DNA from: Paracoccaceae bacterium
Lineage (GTDB): Bacteria; Pseudomonadota; Alphaproteobacteria; Rhodobacterales; Rhodobacteraceae
Direction of reading: 5' to 3'
Assembly: GCA_006226775.1 (NCBI GenBank)
Contig: SBGD01000009.1
Span: forward strand, 46,942-110,941
Length of the DNA stretch: 64,000 bases
Both the position numbers and the translations under genes were made by a program. Shown piece after piece: positions 18,654 through 27,091 of the stretch; within the stretch, counting starts at the first letter, position 1; every line of letters starts with the position of its first letter. The notes under the pieces were generated by a model. The model had not been told where the DNA came from. It saw only the letters and a list, made by a program, of their open reading frames with translations, and did not search any database.

Positions 18654-18778
18654 GCAGGCGCAGGATCAAGTCCGGGACTGCGGAAGGCGCAGGATCAAGT
18701 CCGGGACTGCGGCAGGCGCAGGATCAAGTCCGGGACTGCGGCAGGCGCAGGAACAAACCCGGGGCTGAGGCAGGCGCA
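18634..18778. repeat. 29-bp tandem repeat, five copies
   Basis: Units at 18634-18662, 18663-18691, 18692-18720, 18721-18749 and a diverged one at 18750-18778. Each begins GGATCAAGTCCGGGACTGCG and ends CAGGCGCA. Copies 1, 3 and 4 are identical, copy 2 differs at one base and copy 5 at several. The unit is the REP arm plus a short linker, so the array looks like local amplification of one arm. It lies between lysC and the ATP-grasp gene. There are no spacers, so it is not a CRISPR array. Confidence 0.9.
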
Positions 18779-18804
18779 GAACCCGCGCCGCATCCGACGC
18801 GACC

Positions 18805-19743
18805 TCACCCGCCGGCGTTGCGCTCCAGCGCGGCGGCGATCGCCTGGGGGATCGGCTGGCCGGTGCGTTCGGAGACGAAGAGGTATTCGCCCGCCGGGTT
18901 GACCTCGAAGAACACATGCGCGCCCTCGGGCGTCACGCGGTAATCCACCGCGCCGAATTTCAGCCCGAAGGCCGCCATCAACCGGCGCAGCCTGGCGGTC
19001 TCGTCGTCGGGCAGGACATAGGGCCGCACCTCGGCGGTGCCGACGCCGGGGCGGTAGTCGACCTCGTAGCGCGGCTCCGAGCGGAAGGAGGTGGCGAAGA
19101 TCTCCTCGTCCACCACCGTCACCCGCAGGTCGAGCGCGAGGGGAATGTATTCCTGCAGGATCACCGGCGCAAAGCGGATGGTGTCGAGCAGCGCCATCTC
19201 GGCCGGGCCGATCTTCAGCGTCTCGCGCGGGGCCTGGGGGATGTTGCGAAAGGCCTTGCGCACCACGCCGGTGGCCGCATGCGCCTCGATGAAGGCGCGG
19301 GCCTCGTCGGGGTCGTTGGTGACCAGGGTCTCGGGAATGCGGATGCCCAGCCGGGTGGCGATGCGGTGCTGGGTGACCTTGCGCAGCGCCATCTCGTCGG
19401 CGGCGGGCGGGTTCATCCAGTAGCAGCCCATTGCATGGGCAAAGCCCTGCACCGCCTCGGTGGTCTCGGACTGGGCAAAGAGCCGCGCGGTCGCGTCGGT
19501 CAGCGCCGGATCGAGCTGAAAGCCGCGGATGCGCCGGTTCCAGACCGCGCCGACCCGGTCGAGATCGATGCGCCGCCTGTTCTCGAGATCGATGTAGAGC
19601 GCATCCGCCGAGGGCCCGCAGCGGGCATTGATCCGGGTGCGGACGGGAATCGAGGCGAGGTCGAGCACCTCGTAATCCGTGCGCAGGTGCCGGGTGACCT
19701 GTGCGACGTGATCGTTGTCGGGAAAGGAGATGATCAGGATCAC
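18805..19743 (-). CDS. ATP-grasp peptide/protein ligase, graspetide-synthetase-like (MvdD/MvdC type)
   Basis: 312 residues. The N-terminal domain carries the VWNRR motif (67-71) that corresponds to VWYRR in graspetide ligases. The ATP-grasp core follows: DEMALRKVTQHRIATRLG, VVRKAFRN, ILQEYIP (195-201), D267 in GAVDYRV and the Mg/ATP motif FFEVNPAGEYLFV (278-290), ending SERTGQPIPQAIAAAL. Such enzymes join Asp/Glu side chains to Thr/Ser or Lys side chains in peptides. GTG start at 19743 with AAGGA upstream. It is the last gene of a four-gene minus-strand set with two peptidases, 73 bp after the M43 gene. Its substrate is unknown; the neighbouring Lys/Asp repeat is a candidate. Confidence 0.82.
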   Translation of the reverse strand: MILIISFPDNDHVAQVTRHLRTDYEVLDLASIPVRTRINARCGPSADALYIDLENRRRIDLDRVGAVWNRRIRGFQLDPALTDATARLFAQSETTEAVQGFAHAMGCYWMNPPAADEMALRKVTQHRIATRLGIRIPETLVTNDPDEARAFIEAHAATGVVRKAFRNIPQAPRETLKIGPAEMALLDTIRFAPVILQEYIPLALDLRVTVVDEEIFATSFRSEPRYEVDYRPGVGTAEVRPYVLPDDETARLRRLMAAFGLKFGAVDYRVTPEGAHVFFEVNPAGEYLFVSERTGQPIPQAIAAALERNAGG

Positions 19744-19816
19744 TGGGCTTGTCCTTGTCGCTCAGGCCGGACCCGGCGACGGGATGCCGCCGGGCCGTCG
19801 TGTGCTCATGCCGGGC

Positions 19817-21376
19817 TCAGCTGCCGCCGAGCTGCTGATAGGCCGCCCAGGCCTGCTGCCAGGCCGCGTGGCCCTGGGCATCCAGCATCCCGCGCTGGTT
19901 GAGCGCCGCGTATTGCTGGAGGATCTGGGCGTAGTGGCCCAGGTATTGCCCCCGCATGTCCTGAACCGGGGGCTGGGCCGGCGGGGCGCCGGTGCCCATG
20001 ACGAAGGGCAGGCCGGGAATGCCGGGAAAGACCGGCGGCTGCGGCTGGCCGGGAAAGCCGGGGTCGAAGGGCGGCTCGAGGAAGGATTTCGGCGGATCCT
20101 TGATGCCCTTGCCGGGAATGTCGCCGATGATGTTCTTGGGCAGATCGTCGATGACGTTCTTGGGGCCGGGATCGAAGGGGCCATCCTTGGGGAAATCCTT
20201 GGGACCGTCTTTCGGGAAGTCCTTGGGCGGGTCCTTGGGGAAATCCTTGGGGCCATCCTTGGGGAAGTCCTTGGGCGGGTCCTTGGGGAAATCCTTGGGG
20301 CCGTCCTTCGGGAAGTCCTTGGGCGGATCCTTGGGGAAGTCCTTGGGGCCATCCTTCGGAAACTCCTTGGGCGGGTCCTTCGGGAAATCCTTCGGTCCGT
20401 CCTTGGGAAACTCCTTCGGCGGGTCCTTGGGCAGCGGTTTCGGCCCCACGCCGCCGCAGGAGACCGCGGTGCCGATCGAGCTGCGCGGCCCGTCGAGACA
20501 GGCCTGCATCCGGGTGATCTGGCCCTCGGAGAACATCACCATGGTGTCGTCGTCGACGTAATCCATGTAGTTCATGAACATGTCGCCATTGGGCCCGTTG
20601 CCGCAGGAGACCGTGGGAAATGCGGGCTTGCCGGTATTGGGCCCGCCCTGGTTGGGGGTGTCGGCGACGAAATCCGACCCCGAGCAGCCATTGCCGTCAT
20701 CGCCCCAGATATGGCGCAGGTTCAGCCAGTGGCCGATCTCATGCGTCGTGGTCCGGCCCTTGTCGAAGGGCGCCGCGGCGGTGCCGGTGGTGCCGAACCC
20801 GGTGTGGGTCACGACCACGCCATCGGTCGCCGCCGGGCCGCCGGGAAACTGGGCATAGCCCAGAAGCCCGCCCGACAATTGGCAGACCCAGATATTGAGG
20901 TAGTCGTCGCGCGGCCAGGCGTCCTTGCCGCCCTGGGCGTCGAACTTCACCTCGTCGTCCGAGCCGAAGGAGGTCTTGCTGGTCTCGGTCCGGGTCACGC
21001 CATCGGTGGGATTGCCGTCGGGGTCCACCGTCGCCAGCTCGAACTCGATGCGCGCATCGCCGGCCAAGGGCGCAAAGGGCGCGGGCACGCTGGAGATATC
21101 GCTGTTCTGCTTGCGGAAGTCGCGGTTGAGCACCGCGATCTGGCTGTCGATCTGGGCCTGGCTGATGTTCTGCGCCTGGGTGCGCCAGACCACGTGGACC
21201 ACCACCGGAATGCGCGTGCAGCCCGGGCGCAGCGCCGGGCCGGACATCGCGGCGCGAAAGGCGTGATCCTCGATGCGCGCCAGCCGCCTGGCATAGTCGC
21301 GGTCGGTGTCGAGCAGGCGCCGGTGGACCTGCATGGTGCCGCAATCGCGGCGTCTCGGGGTGTCGTCATCGGCCAT
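19817..21376 (-). CDS. M43-type (pappalysin-like) zinc metalloprotease with Pro-Lys-Asp repeat
   Basis: 519 residues. The catalytic domain (about 55-305) has the metzincin motif [11 protein letters not shown] with H212, E213, H216 and H222, and a Met-turn M271 in MNYMDY, as in cytophagalysin/pappalysin. Then come five 16-residue units of PKDPPK(E/D)FPKDGPKDF (316-395), a Pro/Gly-rich linker, and a C-terminal module starting [10 protein letters not shown] (481) that is also found at the end of the M28 peptidase upstream. No signal peptide is evident ([13 protein letters not shown] start), so export, if any, needs another route. It lies between the small gene and the ATP-grasp gene. Protease class is firm; biological role is unknown. 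Confidence 0.85.
   Translation of the reverse strand: MADDDTPRRRDCGTMQVHRRLLDTDRDYARRLARIEDHAFRAAMSGPALRPGCTRIPVVVHVVWRTQAQNISQAQIDSQIAVLNRDFRKQNSDISSVPAPFAPLAGDARIEFELATVDPDGNPTDGVTRTETSKTSFGSDDEVKFDAQGGKDAWPRDDYLNIWVCQLSGGLLGYAQFPGGPAATDGVVVTHTGFGTTGTAAAPFDKGRTTTHEIGHWLNLRHIWGDDGNGCSGSDFVADTPNQGGPNTGKPAFPTVSCGNGPNGDMFMNYMDYVDDDTMVMFSEGQITRMQACLDGPRSSIGTAVSCGGVGPKPLPKDPPKEFPKDGPKDFPKDPPKEFPKDGPKDFPKDPPKDFPKDGPKDFPKDPPKDFPKDGPKDFPKDPPKDFPKDGPKDFPKDGPFDPGPKNVIDDLPKNIIGDIPGKGIKDPPKSFLEPPFDPGFPGQPQPPVFPGIPGLPFVMGTGAPPAQPPVQDMRGQYLGHYAQILQQYAALNQRGMLDAQGHAAWQQAWAAYQQLGGS
20192..20431 (-). repeat. Five 48-bp coding repeats (16-residue Pro-Lys-Asp/Glu units)
   Basis: Within the M43 protease gene, residues 316-395 are five exact-length 16-residue units. 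Each has four P-K-(D/E)-x tetrads, giving 20 Lys and 20 acidic residues in 80. Units 1-2 have Glu in the second tetrad and units 3-5 have Asp. Synonymous differences between units show the array is not a very recent duplication of one unit. Regular Lys/acidic spacing would suit side-chain crosslinking or ion binding. Confidence 0.9.
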
Positions 21377-21538
21377 GTCTCTGTCTCCTTTGATGAAATA
21401 TGCGCCGCGTCGGATGCGGCCGTGATGAAAAACCTCCCCCGCCCGGCGGGCGAAAATCGCGCCCTCCGGGTCCGCGCCCCGGTCAGGGGGGCGCGAAACG
21501 GGTCTGTCGTCGGATCGCGTGACCGCGGATTTGCGCGG

Positions 21539-21844
21539 TCAGCGCTGGCGCAGGATCAGCTTGTCGCCCTGCGCCGCTTCGATGTCGTAGCGGCCTTCCC
21601 AGCCGGGCAGGTCGATGCGCAGCACCTCGCCCTCGAGATGCCAGCCGCCCTGGCCCGCGGGCACCGTCCGGTCGGCGGGGCCGGGGCGGCCGCCAAGGGC
21701 CAGGCCCTGGTCGTCCAGCCGCAACTGGCGGCGTCCGCGCGCGGGCGGGATGTCGGCGCCGTCGCGGTAGAAGACATGCCGCCCGTCACCGCCCTCTTCG
21801 GCGATCTCGATCCACTGGCCCACAAGATCCGCTTTGTCCGTCAT
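21539..21844 (-). CDS. Small lipocalin-like/beta-rich protein of unknown function
   Basis: 101 residues, not recognised as a named family. The pattern starts with DLVGQWIEIAEEG, then shows alternating hydrophobic strands (RHVFYRDG, RQLRLDDQGLAL, GGWHLEGEVLRIDLPG, RYDIEAAQGDKLILRQR), as in small lipocalin-like or Hypothetical beta-barrel proteins. No signal peptide, membrane segment or Cys. ATG at 21844. It sits between the M28 and M43 peptidase genes on the same strand (49 bp after the M28 stop, 162 bp before the M43 start), so it probably belongs to that set. Confidence 0.65.
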   Translation of the reverse strand: MTDKADLVGQWIEIAEEGGDGRHVFYRDGADIPPARGRRQLRLDDQGLALGGRPGPADRTVPAGQGGWHLEGEVLRIDLPGWEGRYDIEAAQGDKLILRQR

Positions 21845-21893
21845 GTTCCGTTCCGATCCCTGGCGTGCGCCCCTGTCGTCGGGGCCCCGCCTG

Positions 21894-23429
21894 TCAAGAG
21901 CATCCGCCGCAGCCACAGCCACAGCCCCCGGCGGCCCCGGCATAGGCGCTCAGCGCCGCATGGGTGGCATGGCTGGTCTGCCAGTGTCCGTAGTCCTGCG
22001 CCGTCAGCCGACCGTCGCGCCCGAGCCGGGCATATTGCGCCAGCAATGCCTGGTAGTGAAACGCCAGGGCGCGGGCCATCTGCACCGGGTCGGGCCCGGC
22101 GGTCACCGGCGGCGGCTGCGGCGGCGGTGCATAGGGCGCGCCCGGTCCCGGTGCCGCGTCCACCGGGGCGGTCTGTTTCACCGCGCCCGCCTCCTCGGCC
22201 AGGTAGCCCGCGTTCATCCGCAGGATCTGGATGGCGAAACCGGCGTCGATGCGGTCGAGCGTGTCATTGGCGGTATGGATCGCGTCATTGGCCCCGTCGG
22301 CGCCCTCGATGGTCAGCACCGCCGGGATACCGGCCTCGATGAAGGGCACATGGTCGCTGGCAAAGGGGTCGAGCGAGGTCTGGACCGTGAGTGGTGTGAA
22401 ATCCGCCGCCGCCTGTGCCAGCCTGTCGATCTGCGCCTGGCTGAGCGCATGGCCTTCGAGCAGGACCGCCGCCGGGTTGGCATTGACCGCGCCGATCATG
22501 TCCATGTTGAGCACGGCGCGGATGCGCCCGCGCTCGGCCTCGTCCAATGTGGCAAGGTACTGTCGGCTGCCATGCAAGCCCTGTTCCTCGCCGCCCACCA
22601 GCACCAGCGTCAGGTCATGCACGAATTCATGGCCCGAGAGCGCCGCGGCCAGGGTGAGCAGCCCGGCCGATCCGCTGGCATTGTCGTCGGCGCCCGGCGC
22701 AGGCGCCTCGGGTCCGCCGGGATGGTTCACCGAATCGAGATGCGCCACCACGATCACGTTGTCGCGCCCGGCCATGCCGACCCCGGCGCGCCGGCCCACC
22801 ACGTTCATCGACGCGCCCAGCCCCGGCACCTCCACCGGCTGCAGCTCGGCATCGAAGCCCAGCGCATCGAGCTGGCCGCGACACCACTCGGCGGCCTCGG
22901 CATAGCCCGCGCTGGTGGAAAAGCGGGTGGGCCAGGCGACAAGCCGGGCGATATTGGTCTCGAAGAGCGCGCGGTCGACCCGCGCCACCACCTCGGCCGC
23001 CGCTCCGGTCTCGGCAGTCGCCGAGCGAGCGGGCGAGACGGTGCGGAAAACCTCGGCGTTTTCCGCCAGCGGCAGGACGTGGAAACAGACGTCGTCGCGG
23101 TTGCCCAGGGCCTCGGCCTCCTCCTTGGGCAGGCTGACCACGAGATAGCGGCCGCGGTCGAAGATCACCTCGACATCCGGGTGTTCCTGCTGAAAGGTCC
23201 GGCCCTTCTGCACCACCAGGTGCATGTCGCCCTTCCTGACCTCGCCCGCGGGCTGGCGGGCGCTGCGGTTCTCGGCGCCCAGGGAGGCTTGCACCCCCGA
23301 CCAGCGGGTATTGGCGGCATAGGTCAGCACCTCGTCGCCGAAGCGCACCCACCAGCCGCCCTGGTCCTCGATGCTCTTTCTGGATGTATCGAAATCGGCA
23401 TCGTCGATGCGGAAAGAGGAGTATTTCAT
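21894..23429 (-). CDS. M28-family zinc aminopeptidase with shared C-terminal module and Cys-Gly tail
   Basis: 511 residues. An N-terminal region of about 130 of unknown type is followed by an M28 domain (about 150-415) with the two-metal site: H230-x-D232, D248 in GADDNASG, E281-E282 in GGEEQG, D310 and H385. After a Pro-rich linker (APPPQPPPV) a module beginning HYQALLAQYA (458) matches the end of the M43 protease. The last residues are GGCGCGCGGCS, with four Cys. No signal peptide. The start at 23429 is preceded by a short inverted repeat. First gene of the set M28, small protein, M43, ATP-grasp. Aminopeptidase activity is supported; the target is unknown. Confidence 0.85.
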   Translation of the reverse strand: MKYSSFRIDDADFDTSRKSIEDQGGWWVRFGDEVLTYAANTRWSGVQASLGAENRSARQPAGEVRKGDMHLVVQKGRTFQQEHPDVEVIFDRGRYLVVSLPKEEAEALGNRDDVCFHVLPLAENAEVFRTVSPARSATAETGAAAEVVARVDRALFETNIARLVAWPTRFSTSAGYAEAAEWCRGQLDALGFDAELQPVEVPGLGASMNVVGRRAGVGMAGRDNVIVVAHLDSVNHPGGPEAPAPGADDNASGSAGLLTLAAALSGHEFVHDLTLVLVGGEEQGLHGSRQYLATLDEAERGRIRAVLNMDMIGAVNANPAAVLLEGHALSQAQIDRLAQAAADFTPLTVQTSLDPFASDHVPFIEAGIPAVLTIEGADGANDAIHTANDTLDRIDAGFAIQILRMNAGYLAEEAGAVKQTAPVDAAPGPGAPYAPPPQPPPVTAGPDPVQMARALAFHYQALLAQYARLGRDGRLTAQDYGHWQTSHATHAALSAYAGAAGGCGCGCGGCS

Positions 23430-23435
23430 GATAAA

Positions 23436-23458
23436 TTGCCTTGAAAATATGCAGGCAA
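23436..23458. promoter_or_regulatory. Inverted repeat just upstream of the M28 peptidase gene
   Basis: TTGCCT (23436-23441) and AGGCAA (23453-23458) flank an 11-base AT-rich centre, starting 7 bp before the M28 start codon. It could be an operator or a leader-mRNA hairpin that limits ribosome access. The surrounding 160-bp gap to the DUF1178 gene is AT-richer than its neighbours. Confidence 0.35.
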
Positions 23459-23588
23459 GCCTACCACGTCCGCCACGATTCCTCAACTCAGGATTGCAAG
23501 GCTCGGCGGGAAGTGGCCCAAGCGGTCGCGCGTCCTCCGGCGGCTTGCGCACAGGACGGGCGGTCTCAAGGGCGGGCGCGGGGGGCGA

Positions 23589-24026
23589 TCAGTTGGTCTT
23601 GCGGCTGGGGCGAAAGGGCAGGGGGGCGATGGAAATGCCGTCCTCCACCAGCTTGCGGGCCTCGTCGGGCCGCGCCTCGCCATGGATCGAGCGCAGCGGC
23701 ACGTCGCCGTCATGCATGGCGCGGGCCTCGCGGGCAAACTCGGTCCCGACGTAGTCCGAGGTCTTCTCGACATGCGCCTTGAGCCGGGCCAGCGCCTGTT
23801 CGGCGGGCGAGGCGGGGGCCGAGAGCGGCCTGGGCCTGGCGGGCGGCGGCGCCTTGGCGCTGCCTTGCGACACGCGCGGCGTCATCAGGTCGCGGTCGAC
23901 TTTGCTGCTGCCGCAGATCGCGCAGGCCACCATGCCCGCGGCCTTGAGCTTGTCAAAGGCCTGGGCGGACTGGAACCAGCTTTCGAAGCGGTGGTCGTCG
24001 CTGCATTTCAGAGCGTAGTGAATCAT
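23589..24026 (-). CDS. DUF1178 family protein
   Basis: 145 residues. The N-terminal segment MIHYALKCSDDHRFESWFQSAQAFDKL and the CAICGSSKVDRDLMTP motif (together with C8) are characteristic of DUF1178, a conserved alphaproteobacterial family with a probable zinc-ribbon-like N terminus. The C-terminal half has LKAHVEKTSDYVGTEFAREARAMHDGD, also conserved. Function is not established. Same strand as waaA and the acyl-CoA ligase upstream and 53 bp after waaA. Confidence 0.88.
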   Translation of the reverse strand: MIHYALKCSDDHRFESWFQSAQAFDKLKAAGMVACAICGSSKVDRDLMTPRVSQGSAKAPPPARPRPLSAPASPAEQALARLKAHVEKTSDYVGTEFAREARAMHDGDVPLRSIHGEARPDEARKLVEDGISIAPLPFRPSRKTN

Positions 24027-24078
24027 CTTTCATGCCCGTCAAGGAACTGCTCAAGACATAGGGGTTCGGCGGCGAAGA

Positions 24079-25368
24079 TCAACCGATCCCGGCCGCGCGA
24101 CCCGCCGGCAGGGGCAGGCGGGCCGAGATCGCGGCGACCACGGTGTCGAGATCCGCGGGATGGTCAAGCTGGTCGCGGGCCATGCGGCGCATGGTGTCGC
24201 GGCGCTCGGGGTCCAGGGTCTGGCGCAGCGCGCGGGCCAGGCTTTCGGCATCGCTGACCTGGATCGCCGCGCCGGTCACGTCGAGCCGCCGGAAGATGCG
24301 GGTGAAGTTGCTGGTGTCCGGCCCGTGCAGCAGGGTGCTGTCGAACACCGCCGGTTCAAACGGCGTATGGCCGCCCTTGTCCACCAGCGAGCCGCCGATG
24401 AAGGTGGTGCCCGCCAGCGCGTACCACAGCGGCATCTCGCCCAGCGTATCGGCGATATAGACCGCATCCTCCCCCGGCGCCTCCCCTGCCGAGCGCAGCG
24501 CCGGTTCGATCCCCGCCGCGCGCGCCAGCGAAGCAATGGCAGGGCCGCGCTCGGGGTGGCGCGGGGCGATGATCAGCCGCGTCTCGGGGCGGGCGACCCG
24601 CAGCAGGGCATGGGCGGCCAGCACGATCCGGTCCTCGCCCTCGTGGGTCGAGGCGGCCAGCCAGGTCTCGTCGCGCGCAAAGGCCGCCCGCAGCGCCGCA
24701 TCCGGCACAAGGTGCCCGGGCGGGGCGTAAAAGGCCTTGAGGTCGAGCACCGGCGCCAACTGCCCCGCCGTGAGCCCCAGTTGCAGCAACCGGCGGCGCG
24801 AGCCGTCGTCCTGCGGCGAGACCAGCGTGAGCCGGCCCATCACCTCGTCGGCCAGCCAGGCCACCCGGCGCCAGGCCTGCGCGCTGCGCCGCGACAGCCG
24901 CGCGCCGATGGCAAAGACCGGCAGCCCGCGCGCCGCCAGCGCCGCGATGCGATTGGGCCAGAACTCGGATTCCAGCAGCACATGGCCGCGCACGTCATAG
25001 CGCCGGATCAGCCGCACGCTGGCCCGGCGGCTGTCCACTGGCGCCAGCCGCGCCGTCAGCCCGTCGAGTGCCCAGCCCCGCGCCATGGCGCGCCCGCCCA
25101 GCGAATTGGTGGTGACCAGCAGCTTGAGACCCGGGTGCCGCGCGCGCAGCGCAAGGAGGACCGGGCGGGCCGAGATCAGCTCGCCGTTCGAGGCGGCGTG
25201 CAGCCAAAGATGCGGGCCGGGCGCGCCGCCGATGCTCAGCCCCATGCGCTGGCACCAGTCGGCCAGGCTTTCGCGGCCACGCACCACGCGCAGCAAGAGC
25301 AGCGCCGCCACCGGCACCCAGGCGAGCGACAGCACCACGCGGTAAAGCGGCAGGGCCGGAAACCGCAT
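24079..25368 (-). CDS. waaA: 3-deoxy-D-manno-octulosonic acid (Kdo) transferase
   Basis: 429 residues, GT30 family. An N-terminal membrane anchor (LYRVVLSLAWVPVAALLLL) is followed by LWLHAASNGELISARPVLLAL, where the conserved Glu of WaaA lies, and the C-domain motifs IIAPRHPERG, IADTLGEMPLWYALAGTTFIGGSL and GGHTPFEPA. It adds Kdo to lipid A on the inner-membrane cytosolic face. It begins 6 bp after the acyl-CoA ligase stop on the same strand. The activity (mono- or bifunctional) cannot be read from sequence. Confidence 0.92.
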   Translation of the reverse strand: MRFPALPLYRVVLSLAWVPVAALLLLRVVRGRESLADWCQRMGLSIGGAPGPHLWLHAASNGELISARPVLLALRARHPGLKLLVTTNSLGGRAMARGWALDGLTARLAPVDSRRASVRLIRRYDVRGHVLLESEFWPNRIAALAARGLPVFAIGARLSRRSAQAWRRVAWLADEVMGRLTLVSPQDDGSRRRLLQLGLTAGQLAPVLDLKAFYAPPGHLVPDAALRAAFARDETWLAASTHEGEDRIVLAAHALLRVARPETRLIIAPRHPERGPAIASLARAAGIEPALRSAGEAPGEDAVYIADTLGEMPLWYALAGTTFIGGSLVDKGGHTPFEPAVFDSTLLHGPDTSNFTRIFRRLDVTGAAIQVSDAESLARALRQTLDPERRDTMRRMARDQLDHPADLDTVVAAISARLPLPAGRAAGIG

Positions 25369-25374
25369 GAAGGC

Positions 25375-27006
25375 TCAGAGGTCCCGGGCCAGCTTGCGCA
25401 GCTCGAACTTCTGGATCTTGCCGGTCGAGGTCTTGGGCAATTCCTGGAACACCACGGTCTTGGGCGTCTTGAACCCGGCCAGGCGGCTGCGGGCAAAGGC
25501 GATCAGGTCGGCCTCGGTCACCTCGTGGCCCTCCTTGAGCTCGATGAAGGCGCAGGGCACCTCGCCCCATTTCTCGTCCGGCTTGGCCACCACCGCCGCC
25601 AGCAGCACGGCGTCATGCGCCATCAGCGTGCCCTCGACCTCGACCGACGAGATGTTCTCGCCGCCGGAAATGATGATGTCCTTGGCGCGGTCGGCGATCT
25701 GGATATAGCCGTCGGGATGCTGCACGGCGAGGTCGCCGGAATGGAACCAGCCGCCGGCAAAGGCCTCGGCGGTGGCTTGCGGATTGCGCAGATAGCCCTT
25801 CATCACCGCATTGCCGCGGAACATGATCTCGCCCTGCTGGGCGCTGTTCATCGCCACCTGCGCCATGGTCTCGGGGTCGAGCACCGTGATCTCCTCCATC
25901 ATCGGCATGGCGACGCCCTGGCGGGCCTTGACGGCGGCGCGGTCCTCGCCGGTCAGCGCGGCCCAGTCGTCGTCCTGCCAGAGGCATTCGGTGGCCGGCC
26001 CGTAGGTCTCGGTCAGCCCGTAGACCTGGGTGATGTTGAAGCCCATCGGCTCGATCTTGGCCAGGGTCGCGGGGGCGGGGGGCGCACCTGCGGTAAAGAC
26101 CTCGACGATATGCTCGAAGCTGCGCCGGTCGGCCTCGGGCGCATTGACCAGCATGTTGAGCACGATCGGCGCGCCGCCGAAATGGGTCACGCCCTCGTCG
26201 GCAATGGCGTCATAGATCGCCCGCGCGGTGATGTCGCGGCAACAGACCAGCGTGCCGCCGACCACCGGCATCATCCAGGTGTGGCACCAGCCGTTGCAGT
26301 GAAACAGCGGCACGATGGTCAGGTATTTCGGATAGAGCACCATGCGCCAGGAAATCGTCTGGGCCATGGCGATCAGGTAGGCGCCGCGGTGGTGATAGAC
26401 CACGCCCTTGGGCCGCCCGGTGGTGCCGGAGGTATAGTTGAGCGCGATCGATTCCCATTCGTCCTCGGGCAGGATCCAGTCGAACTCCGGGTCGCCGGTG
26501 GCGAGGAAGTCCTCGTACTCGGTATAGAGCCCGCCGGCCGGGGCGCCGCCGTGCGCATCGGCCACCTCGATGATCCGCGGCGCGGGGCCTTCCATCCGCT
26601 CGATCGCCTCGGCCACCATCGGCAGGAACTGCGGATCGACCAGCACGATCTTCGCCTGCCCGTGGTCGAGGATATAGGCCACCGTATCGGCGTCGAGCCG
26701 GGTGTTGATGGTGTTGAGCACCGCGCCGCAGGCGGGCACGCCGAAATGCGCCTCGGCCTGGGCGGGCAGGTTGGGCAGCACCGTCGCCACCACGTCGCCC
26801 GGCGCGACACCGGCACCGGCCAGCGCCGAGGCAAGGCGGCTGACGCGGGCGTGATACTCGGCATAAGTCTTGCGATGCGGCCCGTAGACCACGGCCAGCC
26901 GGTCGGGAAAGATCCGCCGGGCGCGGCGCAGCATCGACAGCGGCGTCAGCGGCACGAAATTCGCGGCATTCCGGTCCAGCCCGGATTCGTCTTGCAGCCA
27001 GCCCAT
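25375..27006 (-). CDS. Acyl-CoA synthetase (AMP-binding, medium/long-chain)
   Basis: 543 residues, ANL superfamily. The P-loop-like A3 motif LNYTSGTTGRPKGVVYHHRG, the A5 motif QVYGLTETYGP, the GWFHSGDLAV A7/A8 motif and the catalytic Lys in TSTGKIQKFELR near the C terminus are all present. It activates carboxylic acids to CoA thioesters through an acyl adenylate. MGWLQDESGLDRNAANFVPLTPL is the standard N terminus of this Rhodobacteraceae group, which fixes the start at 27006. Possible substrates include medium-chain fatty acids or methylmercaptopropionate-like acids; this cannot be resolved here. Confidence 0.88.
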   Translation of the reverse strand: MGWLQDESGLDRNAANFVPLTPLSMLRRARRIFPDRLAVVYGPHRKTYAEYHARVSRLASALAGAGVAPGDVVATVLPNLPAQAEAHFGVPACGAVLNTINTRLDADTVAYILDHGQAKIVLVDPQFLPMVAEAIERMEGPAPRIIEVADAHGGAPAGGLYTEYEDFLATGDPEFDWILPEDEWESIALNYTSGTTGRPKGVVYHHRGAYLIAMAQTISWRMVLYPKYLTIVPLFHCNGWCHTWMMPVVGGTLVCCRDITARAIYDAIADEGVTHFGGAPIVLNMLVNAPEADRRSFEHIVEVFTAGAPPAPATLAKIEPMGFNITQVYGLTETYGPATECLWQDDDWAALTGEDRAAVKARQGVAMPMMEEITVLDPETMAQVAMNSAQQGEIMFRGNAVMKGYLRNPQATAEAFAGGWFHSGDLAVQHPDGYIQIADRAKDIIISGGENISSVEVEGTLMAHDAVLLAAVVAKPDEKWGEVPCAFIELKEGHEVTEADLIAFARSRLAGFKTPKTVVFQELPKTSTGKIQKFELRKLARDL

Positions 27007-27091
27007 CGGGACCCTCCTGTTATCGCCGGATATAGCCGTTATAAGGCAAGACCGAGGTGTCGCAAGCTGGCGATTTTGGGGGGAGATGAGG

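Noticed and set aside
18634..18778. CRISPR array
   Set aside because: 29-bp units are directly adjacent without spacers, and no cas gene is near.
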